64,000 nucleotides of DNA from Pseudomonas sp. HMWF032 (GTDB taxonomy: Bacteria > Pseudomonadota > Gammaproteobacteria > Pseudomonadales > Pseudomonadaceae): contig NZ_QAIG01000005.1 in the NCBI RefSeq assembly GCF_003060885.1, forward strand, positions 1,239,090 through 1,303,089, in the 5' to 3' direction. Positions 16,246 to 25,101 of this stretch are shown here, piece after piece (within the stretch, counting starts at the first letter, position 1; each line of letters starts with the position of its first letter). The notes under the pieces are model-generated. The model was given only the letters and a program-made list of their open reading frames with translations, ran no database searches and had not been told where the DNA came from. The translations under genes and the position numbers were made by a program.

Positions 16246-17328
16246 ATGTTTGAGAAGAGCAAAAAACCGCTGCTGCGCGCCCTCGTTGCCGCCCTTGGCT
16301 TTAGCGCCACATTGGGCGCATCTGCCGCCGATCCGTTGAAGGTCGGCTTTGTCTACATTGGCCCAATTGGCGACCACGGCTGGACTTACCAGCATGAGCA
16401 GGGCCGTCAGGCGGTGATCAAACAGCTCGGCGACCAGGTTGAAACCAGCTACGTGGAAAACGTCCCTGAAGGTGCGGACGCCGAGCGGGTGATTCGCAAC
16501 ATGGCCAAGGGTGGTTATGACCTGATCTTCACCACCTCGTTCGGCTATATGAACCCGACGCTGAAAGTGGCCAAGCAATTCCCCAAGCTGACCTTCGAGC
16601 ACGCCACCGGCTACAAGCAGGACAAGAACCTCGGCACCTACCTGTCGCGCTCCTATGAAGGCCGTTACGTCGGCGGATACCTCGCGGCGAAGATGACCAA
16701 GACCAAGAAAGTCGGCTACGTCGCCTCCTTCCCGATCCCGGAAGTGATCCGCGACATCAACGCCATTCAACTGGCGCTGGACAAGTACAACCCCGGCACT
16801 GAGATCAAGGTGGTATGGGTCAACTCCTGGTTCGATCCGGGCAAGGAGTCCGACGCAGCCAACGCGCTGATCGACCAAGGCGTGGACGTGATGTTCCAGC
16901 ACACAGACAGCCCGGCACCGATCCAGACCGCCGAACGTCGCGGCGTGTATGCCGTGGGCTATGCCTCGGACATGGCGCACTTCGGGCCGAAGGCCGTGCT
17001 CACCTCGATCGTCAACGACTGGGGCCCGCACTACGTCAAATCCACTCAGGCCGTGATCGACGGCACCTGGAAATCCGAAGATTTCTGGGGCGGCCTGACC
17101 GAAGAAACCATCAAACTGCCGATCAGCGATTTGGTGCCGGCGGACGTGAAAACCGAAGCCGAGCAGATCATCGCCGACATCAAGAGCGGCGCCTTCCACC
17201 CGTTTACCGGCCCGATCAAGGACCAGAGCGGCGTCGAGAAAATCCCGGCCGGCGTCGCCGCCACCAACGCCGAACTGGCCTCGATGAACTACTACGTGAA
17301 AAACGTGAAGGCTGAATTGCCCAAGTAA
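16246..17328 (+). CDS. BMP-family nucleoside-binding protein (PnrA-like)
   Basis: A 360-aa periplasmic binding protein with a Sec signal peptide (basic MFEKSKKPLLR, hydrophobic core, cleavage after GASA at about residue 27). The mature part begins DPLKVGFVYIGPIGDHGWTYQHEQG, the hallmark of the BMP/PnrA family that binds purine nucleosides. NPTLKVAKQFPKLTFEHATGYK and MFQHTDSPAPIQTAERRGVYAVGY are also typical. There is no lipobox, so it is a soluble periplasmic protein rather than a lipoprotein. The ATG at 16246 follows GGAG. It serves the ABC permeases encoded just upstream but has its own promoter region with a RutR-like palindrome. The closeness of adenine deaminase suggests purine substrates. 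Confidence 0.93.
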   Translation: MFEKSKKPLLRALVAALGFSATLGASAADPLKVGFVYIGPIGDHGWTYQHEQGRQAVIKQLGDQVETSYVENVPEGADAERVIRNMAKGGYDLIFTTSFGYMNPTLKVAKQFPKLTFEHATGYKQDKNLGTYLSRSYEGRYVGGYLAAKMTKTKKVGYVASFPIPEVIRDINAIQLALDKYNPGTEIKVVWVNSWFDPGKESDAANALIDQGVDVMFQHTDSPAPIQTAERRGVYAVGYASDMAHFGPKAVLTSIVNDWGPHYVKSTQAVIDGTWKSEDFWGGLTEETIKLPISDLVPADVKTEAEQIIADIKSGAFHPFTGPIKDQSGVEKIPAGVAATNAELASMNYYVKNVKAELPK

Positions 17329-17335
17329 ACGTAGG

Positions 17336-17376
17336 GCTGTGGGAGGGGCTTTAGCCGCGAAAATCTGCCCCTTCCA
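17336..17376. repeat. Short GTGGGAGGGGCTTTAGCCGCGA repeat fragment
   Basis: CTGTGGGAGGGGCTTTAGCCGCGA with CCCCTTCCACA downstream forms a small REP-type palindrome. Its core recurs at 18472-18516 and partly at 19671-19691. Confidence 0.5.
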
Positions 17377-17420
17377 CACATAACACCGATGCCGTCCCTG
17401 CCCTCTGACAGAACCGCATC

Positions 17421-17452
17421 AAAAGGGTGCCCCGTAAACGGGGCGCTCTTAT
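17421..17452 (+). terminator. Terminator after the binding-protein gene
   Basis: Hairpin GCCCCG TAAA CGGGGC (17429-17444), preceded by AAAA and followed by GCTCTTATT. The T-run is modest. It separates the binding-protein gene from the oxygenase gene. Confidence 0.6.
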
Positions 17453-17501
17453 TCGCTGCCCTGGGTACGAGAAGACTCGCAGCAACATCCCGGAGCTTTT
17501 A

Positions 17502-18467
17502 ATGAACCGCCTGCCCATCATCGACATAGCCCCGCTCTACAGCGACGATCCATCCGCCTGGCCCGTCGTGGCCGAGCAGATCGACCACGCCTGCCGCGAG
17601 TGGGGATTTTTCTACATCACCGGCCACCCGATCAGCCCGGCGCGTATCGACGAACTGCTGACTGCAGCCAAGACCTTCTTCGCCCTACCGGCGGCCGAAA
17701 AACTCAAGATCGACATCACCCAGACAGCCCATCACCGGGGCTACGGCGCGATTGCCACCGAGCAGCTGGACCCAAGCAAACCGAGCGATCTCAAGGAAAC
17801 CTTCGACATGGGTTTCCATATGGACCTGAATCACCCTGAAGTGCTGGCCGGCAAACCGCTGCGCGGCGCCAATCGGCATCCCGACCTGCCCGGTTGGGAA
17901 ACCCTGATGGAACAGCACTACGCCGATATGCAGGCGCTGGCGCAAACCCTGCTGCGCGCCATGACGATCGCCCTGGATATAGACCGCGACTTTTTCGACA
18001 CGCGTTTCCATGAGCCGATCAGCGTGCTACGGATGATCCACTACCCGCCGCGCCACACCGCCAGCAGTGCCGAACAGCAAGGCGCGGGTGAACACACCGA
18101 TTACGGTTGCATCACCCTGCTCTACCAAGACGACGCCGGCGGCCTGCAGGTGCGCCACCGCGATGGCCAGTGGATCGACGCGCCGCCGCTTGCCGACAGC
18201 TTTGTGGTGAACATCGGCGACATGCTCGCGCGCTGGAGCAACGACCGTTACACCTCAACGCCGCACCGGGTGATCAACCCGTTGGGGGTCGATCGCTACT
18301 CCATGCCGTTCTTCGCCGAACCGCACCCGGACACCGAGATCAGCTGCCTGCCGAACTGCTCAGACGCCAGCAACCCACCCAAGTACCCGAGCGTAACCAG
18401 CGCCGAGTACCTGCTGTCGCGCTTTGCCGACACCTATGCGTATCGGCGTGAAGAGCAAGCCAACTGA
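17502..18467 (+). CDS. 2-oxoglutarate/Fe(II)-dependent oxygenase (isopenicillin N synthase-like)
   Basis: A 321-aa cytoplasmic non-haem iron oxygenase of the IPNS/2OG family. Residues 1-120 form the DIOX_N domain (IIDIAPLYSDD..., WGFFYITGHPI). The jelly-roll core carries the iron ligands H198 and D200 (EHTDYG) and H255 (TPHRVINP), with R265 in DRYSMPFF for 2-oxoglutarate. The ATG at 17502 follows CGGAGC. Upstream sequence in frame covers the terminator and was not included. The equivalent gene in P. aeruginosa, as I recall, also sits next to adenine deaminase. A role in oxidising a purine is attractive given the neighbours, but the substrate is not established from sequence. Confidence 0.88.
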   Translation: MNRLPIIDIAPLYSDDPSAWPVVAEQIDHACREWGFFYITGHPISPARIDELLTAAKTFFALPAAEKLKIDITQTAHHRGYGAIATEQLDPSKPSDLKETFDMGFHMDLNHPEVLAGKPLRGANRHPDLPGWETLMEQHYADMQALAQTLLRAMTIALDIDRDFFDTRFHEPISVLRMIHYPPRHTASSAEQQGAGEHTDYGCITLLYQDDAGGLQVRHRDGQWIDAPPLADSFVVNIGDMLARWSNDRYTSTPHRVINPLGVDRYSMPFFAEPHPDTEISCLPNCSDASNPPKYPSVTSAEYLLSRFADTYAYRREEQAN

Positions 18468-18471
18468 AACG

Positions 18472-18590
18472 GTGGGAGGGGCTGGGCGGCACTCCGCTTT
18501 AGCCGCGACAACCAAACAGCTCGCGGCTACGACTGCATGGATGCAGGAGGTAGAGCGAAGCAGGATGCCAGAGCCGAAAGCCCCTCCCAC
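18472..18590. repeat. REP-like palindromic unit between the oxygenase and adenine deaminase genes
   Basis: Bounded by GTGGGAGGGGCT and AGCCCCTCCCAC, perfect inverted 12-mers, with CGGCTACGACTGCATGGATG inside. A diverged relative with an insertion is at 6293-6412. Confidence 0.75.
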
Positions 18591-18665
18591 AAGTAGCGTA
18601 TCTACCTACCGATTCGGCGAAATCCTGTCCTTACGGTTAAACTTTGTCGCGACCACGCCTGATAA

Positions 18666-19625
<960 letters not shown>

Positions 19626-19649
19626 GCAAAATCATCGCGACTGAAGCCG

Positions 19650-19677
19650 CGCCCACAGTCCGTATACGCTGTGGGCG
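19650..19677. terminator. Hairpin between convergent adenine deaminase and cytochrome b genes
   Basis: Perfect 9-base arms CGCCCACAG / CTGTGGGCG with a ten-base loop lie in the 78-base convergent gap. The T-run is poor. It also matches the local REP family, so it may be a repeat used as a terminator. Confidence 0.45.
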
Positions 19678-19703
19678 GGACTTTAGCCGCGACAGATAAA
19701 AAC

Positions 19704-20237
19704 TCAGTGATCCAGCTTGCGCCGCTTGCCGGTGACCATCGACAGCGGCAGGTTTTCCTTCAGGCGGTAGCTTTCAAAAAGCGCCGCCGCGATGTGCAGG
19801 CCCACCAGGGCCATCAGCGCATCGGCGCAGAATTCATGGAGTTCCAGCGGTAAATCAGCGCCCCAGAAGTAATCGACCTCCTCCATCAGAAAGCCGGTCA
19901 CACCCAGGCCGAGCATCAACAGCATCATGCCGATCATCACCAGGCCGCCCAGCGGGGAATGCCCCATGCGGTGGTAATCACGCCCGCTGAGCAAGGCCCG
20001 CAGGTGTTCGGCCAGGCGCGCCCGGGTCGGCCAAAAGTCCGCCCAGCGCGCTGCCGGTGACCCAACAAAACCCCACACCAGGCGAATCGCCAACCAGGCC
20101 ACGGCGTAGTAACCGAACCAGCGGTGCCAGTTCTCGCCCTCTTCGGTGAAGAAGTAATTGGCCAGAAAAGCGCTCGCCAGAGACCAGTGGAACAGCCTGA
20201 CCAGCGGGTCCCACAGGCGTGTGGTCGAACTGTTCAT
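19704..20237 (-). CDS. Cytochrome b561-family (HupC/di-haem b) membrane protein
   Basis: A 177-aa inner-membrane protein with four predicted helices: about 11-30 (LVRLFHWSLASAFLANYFF), 42-60, 98-120 and 135-158. His residues in LFHWS, WHRWFG, ELHEF and VGLHIAAAL are suited to bind two b-haems, as in cytochrome b561 or Ni/Fe-hydrogenase cytochrome b subunits. It probably passes electrons between quinol and a periplasmic c-type partner. Its ATG overlaps the stop of the upstream PepSY gene (ATGA), and a c5-type cytochrome gene follows the same strand further upstream, so the three look like one redox unit. The physiological partner is not known. Confidence 0.88.
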   Translation of the reverse strand: MNSSTTRLWDPLVRLFHWSLASAFLANYFFTEEGENWHRWFGYYAVAWLAIRLVWGFVGSPAARWADFWPTRARLAEHLRALLSGRDYHRMGHSPLGGLVMIGMMLLMLGLGVTGFLMEEVDYFWGADLPLELHEFCADALMALVGLHIAAALFESYRLKENLPLSMVTGKRRKLDH

Positions 20238-20503
20238 CAGTCTTCAACGCCGCCTTTAATGACCTTGCCGCTGACCGGATCGAAGTAGATTTCGACCTTC
20301 TGGCCTTCTTTGTTGAAGCCGTAGATTTCGTAGCAGTTGCCGCCGGTCACTTTGAACTTCTTGATCTCGTAACCTTGGGCTTTGAGGTCGGCCTGAAATT
20401 TATCCTGATCCTGCCACTGCGCCTTGTCGGCGGTGGTGCATTGGGTGGCGGCGAAGGTCAGCGGGCTGGCCAGTACCAGAGACAGCAGAAGCAATTTGCG
20501 CAT
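20237..20503 (-). CDS. Small periplasmic PepSY-domain protein
   Basis: An 88-aa protein with a clear signal peptide (MRKLLLLSLVLASPLTFA, cleavage before ATQC) and one PepSY domain. The repeat fold is shown by the pattern LKAQGYEIKKFKVTGGNCYEIYGFNKEGQKVEIYFDPVSGKVIK. Two Cys (in ATQCTT and GNCYE) may form a disulfide. PepSY proteins are thought to bind or inhibit periplasmic partners. In many proteobacteria this small form is paired with a b561-type cytochrome, as here, where the stop codon overlaps the cytochrome start. Function remains inferred. Confidence 0.88.
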   Translation of the reverse strand: MRKLLLLSLVLASPLTFAATQCTTADKAQWQDQDKFQADLKAQGYEIKKFKVTGGNCYEIYGFNKEGQKVEIYFDPVSGKVIKGGVED

Positions 20504-20759
20504 GGTGAAGTCCTCGTGATGCAGGGGAAGTTGTGTGTCTGCGGGGACTACTGTCGCGCGGCAAGCTTAAGGCTGTATTAGGTCATGTCCTTGTCGTTCA
20601 AACGCCTCAACGGCTCATGGCCTAACGGCAGACGGTGTTGCTAATAGAGACCGGGTATCAACCCATGGTCGGCCAGCGCCGATCAGCGGCGATACCCGCT
20701 CTGCACCCTTGAATGCCGCCCGAGACGGAACAATCGAGCGGCACCTGCCCACCATCCCG

Positions 20760-21050
20760 TTATTTGGACATCCAGGTAATCACCGCTTTGTAATCCTCAG
20801 CCGAGCAGTCCATGCACAGACCGCGCGCCGGCATGGCGTTGAACCCCTCGGTAACGTGTTTAACCAGGGTGTCCATGCCCGCCGCCAGACGCGGCGTCCA
20901 TGCAGCGGCATCGCCTTTCTTGGGAGCCGTGGGTAATTGACCGTTGTGGCACATGCCACACGAACGGTTGAAGACCGCTTGCGGATCTTGTGCAGCCTGC
21001 ACCGACCCCAGCGATAACAGTGCAAACGCCAAGCAAATCGCTTTTTTCAT
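20760..21050 (-). CDS. Cytochrome c5-type small monohaem cytochrome
   Basis: A 96-aa periplasmic electron carrier. Signal peptide MKKAICLAFALLSLGSVQAA; haem-binding CGMCH at residues 31-35; likely axial Met in NAMPARGLCMDCSAEDY, which also holds the CxxC pair typical of the c5 group. The start has GAGG nine bases upstream. It is 257 bases upstream of the PepSY/b561 pair on the same strand and could exchange electrons with that cytochrome. Whether all three share a transcript is not clear, since the gap between them shows no obvious terminator or promoter. Confidence 0.9.
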   Translation of the reverse strand: MKKAICLAFALLSLGSVQAAQDPQAVFNRSCGMCHNGQLPTAPKKGDAAAWTPRLAAGMDTLVKHVTEGFNAMPARGLCMDCSAEDYKAVITWMSK

Positions 21051-21408
21051 TGTGTAGACCTCATCAGTTCACGTGCTGTTCTAGGTATTCGAGCTTCGCC
21101 CATCCAATCAGGGATGGCCTTGCGCCTGCCAATAATCGCGCCCAGGCACCAGCCGGCCGCGTATTCGCAGCGCCTCACGTCGTAGAGAAAAGACGGCCCT
21201 CCCGAGGGAGAGCCTGATACCGAGCCTAAGCCGATAAAGTGGACTTCGGGCTTAACCGTGGATGCCCAGACAAGACATATTCCAACCCGAAGTCAGTGCA
21301 TCCTAGGGACGCCATTGATCACCCTCAACTGCGACAATCCACCACAGCTTGGCGACTGATACGTCCATGCGCCCCCAGCCGCCAGGCTGCGGCACGCGGT
21401 CGCAGCCC
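21051..21408. other. Gene-free stretch
   Basis: About 358 bases between the c5 cytochrome start and the end of the next minus-strand gene. It includes the small palindrome CCTCCCGAGGGAG near 21198. I see no convincing open frame, repeat family or regulatory site other than the presumed cytochrome promoter near 21051-21110. Confidence 0.5.
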
Positions 21409-21957
21409 TCACTGGGCAATACGCAGCCAACGGCTGAAACCGGCCATGCCCGATCGGCGTAACGGCGACCAGGCAAAGTCAAACCGCGCCGGTGGCACCA
21501 CCTCCATGACCTCACTCAGGCCAGCGCCATTGTGCTTCCAATCCACCCAGGTCATGGGCCTGTCCCGACAAGCCAGCAGAATGCCCTGCGCCGAACTCTG
21601 ATCATGATTGACCCAGCGCGCTGCAGCTGCCGACAGCAGGCTTTCCACCTGCTCAGCAGTGACCTTGGAGGCATATTCCGAATCCAGCAACCAACGGCAC
21701 ACACTGATGTGAAAGGTCCAGTCTTGCGCAGGTTGATGACGATACGCCCAGGTCATAAAGCGTCGAAACAACGTCAAACCCTCAGGCGGATCCAACTTGA
21801 GCAGTGACGGGCACAGATCAAACAGCAGGTGCCAATAGGGCAGCAGCTTGCCATCAAGGGCAATAAACGACCGCGCGTTGCTGGGGTAATCCGGGAAGAT
21901 CATTTCGCGGGCGATACGCTTGTGCGCAGGCATCACCCGGGGTTTGCATAACTGCAT
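21409..21957 (-). CDS. Hypothetical protein, 182 aa
   Basis: I do not recognise the family. The start is supported by GGAGCG seven bases before the ATG. The protein is soluble-looking, Trp-rich (WAYRHQ, DWTFHI, RWLL, RWVNHD, TWVDWKHNG, FAWSPL, SRWLRIAQ) and has no signal peptide or membrane helix. Amino-acid composition and codon bias look genuine, unlike overlapping frames on the other strand. It is the last gene of the minus-strand metal-uptake block, 78 bases after the DUF2946 gene, so it may be co-transcribed, but nothing in the sequence reveals its function. Confidence 0.6.
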   Translation of the reverse strand: MQLCKPRVMPAHKRIAREMIFPDYPSNARSFIALDGKLLPYWHLLFDLCPSLLKLDPPEGLTLFRRFMTWAYRHQPAQDWTFHISVCRWLLDSEYASKVTAEQVESLLSAAAARWVNHDQSSAQGILLACRDRPMTWVDWKHNGAGLSEVMEVVPPARFDFAWSPLRRSGMAGFSRWLRIAQ

Positions 21958-22035
21958 TTTTCACGCTCCATGCAAGGCCGATCCGAGGGACCGGGAACAC
22001 GCAACCGAGAACACTCGACGTTGCGCGGACTGACC

Positions 22036-22410
22036 TCAACCGAGCGCTGCAGGGGGCGCACGCGATTGCGCGGCAGGGAAAAGCCGTATCGGGCATGGGC
22101 TGGAGCCACGCGCAAAAGATATCGGCACAACAAGCGCACAGGCCGCCACAGCGACGCCTTGGCCGGCCAGTGCAGGGCTGTGAACCAGCAGTGAACAGTA
22201 ACCGCAGGCATCCAACGAGTCGGACTGCGGCAACAGAGGGTTGTGACCAGGCGCCTGAATCGCCCCCTCGTGACACGCCAACTCCGCGAGCCACGACCAA
22301 TCCTGGGGTGGTGCGCGGAGTTGGGAAAACAACGGCGCGAGGATCAGCAACGCGAGCGCCAGCAAACCGAGCGCTGCGCCCAACCCCTTACCTTGCGCCG
22401 CAGGGTTCAT
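22036..22410 (-). CDS. DUF2946-family protein
   Basis: A 124-aa protein with an N-terminal hydrophobic segment (GLGAALGLLALALLILAPLFSQL) followed by a periplasmic-looking part with the family pattern LACHEG...DACGYCSLLVHSPAL. The Cys/His cluster (C, H, CxxC, H) could bind a metal such as copper. DUF2946 genes often neighbour copper-transport genes in proteobacteria. Here its ATG overlaps the stop of the PCu(A)C copper chaperone gene (ATGA), giving tight co-translation. A second DUF2946 protein opens the same block at 30312-30695. Biochemical role is unknown. Confidence 0.85.
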   Translation of the reverse strand: MNPAAQGKGLGAALGLLALALLILAPLFSQLRAPPQDWSWLAELACHEGAIQAPGHNPLLPQSDSLDACGYCSLLVHSPALAGQGVAVAACALVVPISFARGSSPCPIRLFPAAQSRAPPAALG

Positions 22411-22892
22411 CAGTGCTGGTGCTGACCTTCGCCGTGTGCACTGCCCTCAGGCGCATCCTTGTGCACGGCGATCTCCACGTCGACCGTGCCGGCCTTCTCG
22501 AAGGTCAGGGTCAGCGGGAAGCGCTCACCGTCCTTGGCCTGCTGCTTCAGGTTGAACAACATGACGTGATAGCCCATCGGCTCGAACTTCACCTCGCCAC
22601 CGGCAGGAATCGCCACGTTCTGCACCTGCTGCATCTTCATCAGACCATCCGCGTGGATGTGTTCGTGCAGTTCGGCCTTGCCGGCCACCGGGGTGCTGGC
22701 GCTGAGCAGGCGATCGGCGTCGCTACCTTTGTTGTGCACCACAAAATAAGCGGCTGCTGTGGGCGCTACGGCCGGCATCTCACGGGACCAGGGGTGCTCG
22801 ATGTGCAGGTTGCCGACGCTGTAGTCGTGCGCTTGCACCAACAGCGCCGGCAGCATCAGGGACAGACCAAGCAGGGTTTTCTTCAGCATCAT
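22410..22892 (-). CDS. Periplasmic copper chaperone, PCu(A)C family
   Basis: A 160-aa secreted protein (signal peptide MMLKKTLLGLSLMLPALLVQA). It binds Cu(I) and hands it to targets such as the CuA site of cytochrome oxidase. Family marks are HPWSREMPAVAPTAAAYFVVHN, the Met/His copper site HEHIHADGLMKMQQV, and the distal GYHVML, corresponding to the H(M)x10Mx21HxM pattern. The C-terminus adds a His-rich tail, HGEGQHQH, likely another metal site. Start is at ATG 22892 with AGGAGG upstream. It lies between a TonB receptor gene (30 bases upstream) and a DUF2946 gene. Confidence 0.94.
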   Translation of the reverse strand: MMLKKTLLGLSLMLPALLVQAHDYSVGNLHIEHPWSREMPAVAPTAAAYFVVHNKGSDADRLLSASTPVAGKAELHEHIHADGLMKMQQVQNVAIPAGGEVKFEPMGYHVMLFNLKQQAKDGERFPLTLTFEKAGTVDVEIAVHKDAPEGSAHGEGQHQH

Positions 22893-22922
22893 GGGTGTTG
22901 CCTCCTTGTAGGAAAACGAAAG

Positions 22923-24953
22923 TCAGAAATCCAGGGTCAACCCAGCATACAACGCACGGCCATCGCCGGGGGCATGCAGGGAATCCAGCGCGCCATCGGG
23001 GTCATACCAGACGTACTCGTAGTAGCGATTGGTGACGTTTTTCAGTTGCAGGTCCACGCTGACACGTTCACTCAGGCGGTACTCCGCAGCGATATTGAGC
23101 AGGGTATAGCCGCCATAGAGACCGGTGCTGTTGGTGCGTTCCAGATAGTAGTCGCTCTGGCCGTTGACCCAAGCGCTGAGCTTGAGTTTTTCACTGGCCT
23201 GATAATCACCGCCCACGGCATACAGGTGGTGCGGTACGTGGTCCATCTCCTTGCCCTTGCTGGCCGGCAAGCGTGGGCCGGGCGTCAGAATTTCCGAGAA
23301 CTGCCGTGAATAGGAAAACCACACGCGCGCCAGGTCGCTGGGGTACAGGTTGAGCTGCACGTCATAACCCCGGCGCAGGGTTTCGCCGACGTTCTCGGTA
23401 TCCCCGGACGGGGCATTGAGCCGGCGCTGTACTTCATCGGTGGCGTGCTGTTCCCAATAGGCCACACGGCCATCGAGCCAGGCCACCGGGTTGAACTTGA
23501 CACCGGTCTCCCAGCCTTCGTTGATCGAGGGTTTCAGGTCATCCTGCAGGCTGGCCAGTCGATAAGCGCCCGAGCCGACACCGATCTGGAAGGTACGCCC
23601 CCAGTTGGCGTAAAAGCTGGCCGTCTGCCAGGGGGAATAGACCAGGCTGAATTTGGGCTGGTTGATGGTGCCGAAGTCATTGACGCGGGCCCGCTCGCCA
23701 GACAGCTGATCGTGATAGTCGCCCTCGACGCGGTCCACCCGGTAGGCTGGGATGAGCTTGAGGGTTTCCCAGGGTTCGATCACCGCCTGCACGTAAACGC
23801 CCGTGGTGATCAGATCGAACACCTGGTCGCGGGTCTGTGCGGTACGCACACGGCTGACCGTCCGATAGCGCTCACTGATCACCTCCTGGCGCTGGATATC
23901 GGCGCCACCTTCCAGGGCGAAGTCGTGCAGCCCCGACACATCAGGACGCCAGGTCAAGCTGCTGAGCGCGCCGTACTGGTCTTCGTCGTTGAAGCGTTCC
24001 TGCTGCGCGGAAGTGATCCAGTACTTGGTCCAACGGCGGTCTTCAAACCGGTTGTAGTACGCCTTGCTCGACCAGGCGAGGTCGTCGGCCAGGTCGGTAT
24101 CCAGATGCAGGCTAAGCGAGTCCATGCGGCGCTCGCCCTTGTCCGTCGCGTTATTCAGGTACGACTGGCGCGGATCATCATGGGCATCGGCCTTGCTCAG
24201 GTAACCGGCCTCCAGCGCATCGGCTTCGTAATACCGTGCGATCAGCCCGGCACGCCAGCCCGCGTCGGCGGTGTAAAACCATTTGCCCGCAAAGCTCTGC
24301 CGCTCGGCATCGGCATGGTCGCGGTAACCACCGCTCTTCTGGTAAGCGACGAAGTAGTTCTGCGACCAGTTGCCACTTTCGATGCCCTTCACCAGTTGCA
24401 GTTCTTGCGTGTCGAAACTGCCGCTGCGCAGGCGCAGCTTGCCCTCGTTGCCGCCCTGCAACGTATTGATGCTGGCATTGCCGGCAATGTTGTGCAGGCC
24501 GTAGCGCGGGTCGTTGGTGCCGCGTACCACTTCGATATCATCGATATCCAGCGGATAGACCATGTCGATAAACGGCATGTTGCCGTCGTTGGTGTTACTT
24601 GGGATGCCATCGATCAGCAGCTTGACCGCGTTGACTTCACCCTCACCATTAAAGCCACGAAACGACAGCTTGCCGGAGGTGGTGCCCTGATTGAACGGAG
24701 TCAACATGACCCCTGGCACACGGTTGAACAGCTCCCAGCTGTATTGCACGGGCTGCTTTTCCAGCACATCACGGCCGACATAGTCCACCGAACTGAGGAT
24801 GTTGTAGCTGGACAGCGGGCCCTTCTCCTCGCCCGTCACCGTGACACTGCCCAGCGCCAGGGTGCTGTCGGCAAGCACGGGTAAGGTGTGAACACTCAGC
24901 GCGATCGTGCTCGTGGCCAACAACAGGCTGAGTGGTTTTAAGTGAAACGGCAT
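22923..24953 (-). CDS. TonB-dependent receptor (probable metal-chelate uptake)
   Basis: A 676-aa outer-membrane receptor. Signal peptide runs to about residue 28 (LPVLADS). The plug domain follows (VDYVGRDVLEKQPVQYSWELFNRVPGVMLTPFNQG..., LLIDGIPSNTNDGNMPFIDMVYPLDIDDIEVVRGTNDPRYG). The rest is a beta-barrel ending in a terminal Phe (ALYAGLTLDF). I cannot assign the ligand. It does not look like the OprC copper-receptor family, but it is followed after 30 bases by a PCu(A)C copper chaperone gene. A copper or iron chelate is therefore likely. No Fur-like palindrome was visible upstream. Confidence 0.9.
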   Translation of the reverse strand: MPFHLKPLSLLLATSTIALSVHTLPVLADSTLALGSVTVTGEEKGPLSSYNILSSVDYVGRDVLEKQPVQYSWELFNRVPGVMLTPFNQGTTSGKLSFRGFNGEGEVNAVKLLIDGIPSNTNDGNMPFIDMVYPLDIDDIEVVRGTNDPRYGLHNIAGNASINTLQGGNEGKLRLRSGSFDTQELQLVKGIESGNWSQNYFVAYQKSGGYRDHADAERQSFAGKWFYTADAGWRAGLIARYYEADALEAGYLSKADAHDDPRQSYLNNATDKGERRMDSLSLHLDTDLADDLAWSSKAYYNRFEDRRWTKYWITSAQQERFNDEDQYGALSSLTWRPDVSGLHDFALEGGADIQRQEVISERYRTVSRVRTAQTRDQVFDLITTGVYVQAVIEPWETLKLIPAYRVDRVEGDYHDQLSGERARVNDFGTINQPKFSLVYSPWQTASFYANWGRTFQIGVGSGAYRLASLQDDLKPSINEGWETGVKFNPVAWLDGRVAYWEQHATDEVQRRLNAPSGDTENVGETLRRGYDVQLNLYPSDLARVWFSYSRQFSEILTPGPRLPASKGKEMDHVPHHLYAVGGDYQASEKLKLSAWVNGQSDYYLERTNSTGLYGGYTLLNIAAEYRLSERVSVDLQLKNVTNRYYEYVWYDPDGALDSLHAPGDGRALYAGLTLDF

Positions 24954-25053
24954 GTGCGTTCATTCCTGAAGCAAAAGCAAGGCGCAGGCCAATGCCTGTT
25001 ATCGATAAAGTCGTTATGCCTGCACCCGGTTTTGCCGGCGTGAGGCTGTTATG

Positions 25054-25080
25054 GCAGCCAAGACGGTGGCCTTGGCTGCC
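25054..25080. terminator. Hairpin between PepSY-TM and TonB receptor genes
   Basis: GGCAGCCAAG and CTTGGCTGCC form a strong stem with a short loop in the 148-base gap after the PepSY-TM gene. There is no T-run on either side, so it may be an attenuating or RNA-processing hairpin rather than a full terminator. Confidence 0.4.
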
Positions 25081-25101
25081 AATGGATCAGATGAATCAGG
25101 T

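Noticed and set aside
21854..22300. 148-codon minus-strand frame overlapping the DUF2946 and 182-aa genes
   Set aside because: Overlaps two better-supported genes in another frame and lacks a ribosome site or recognisable domain.
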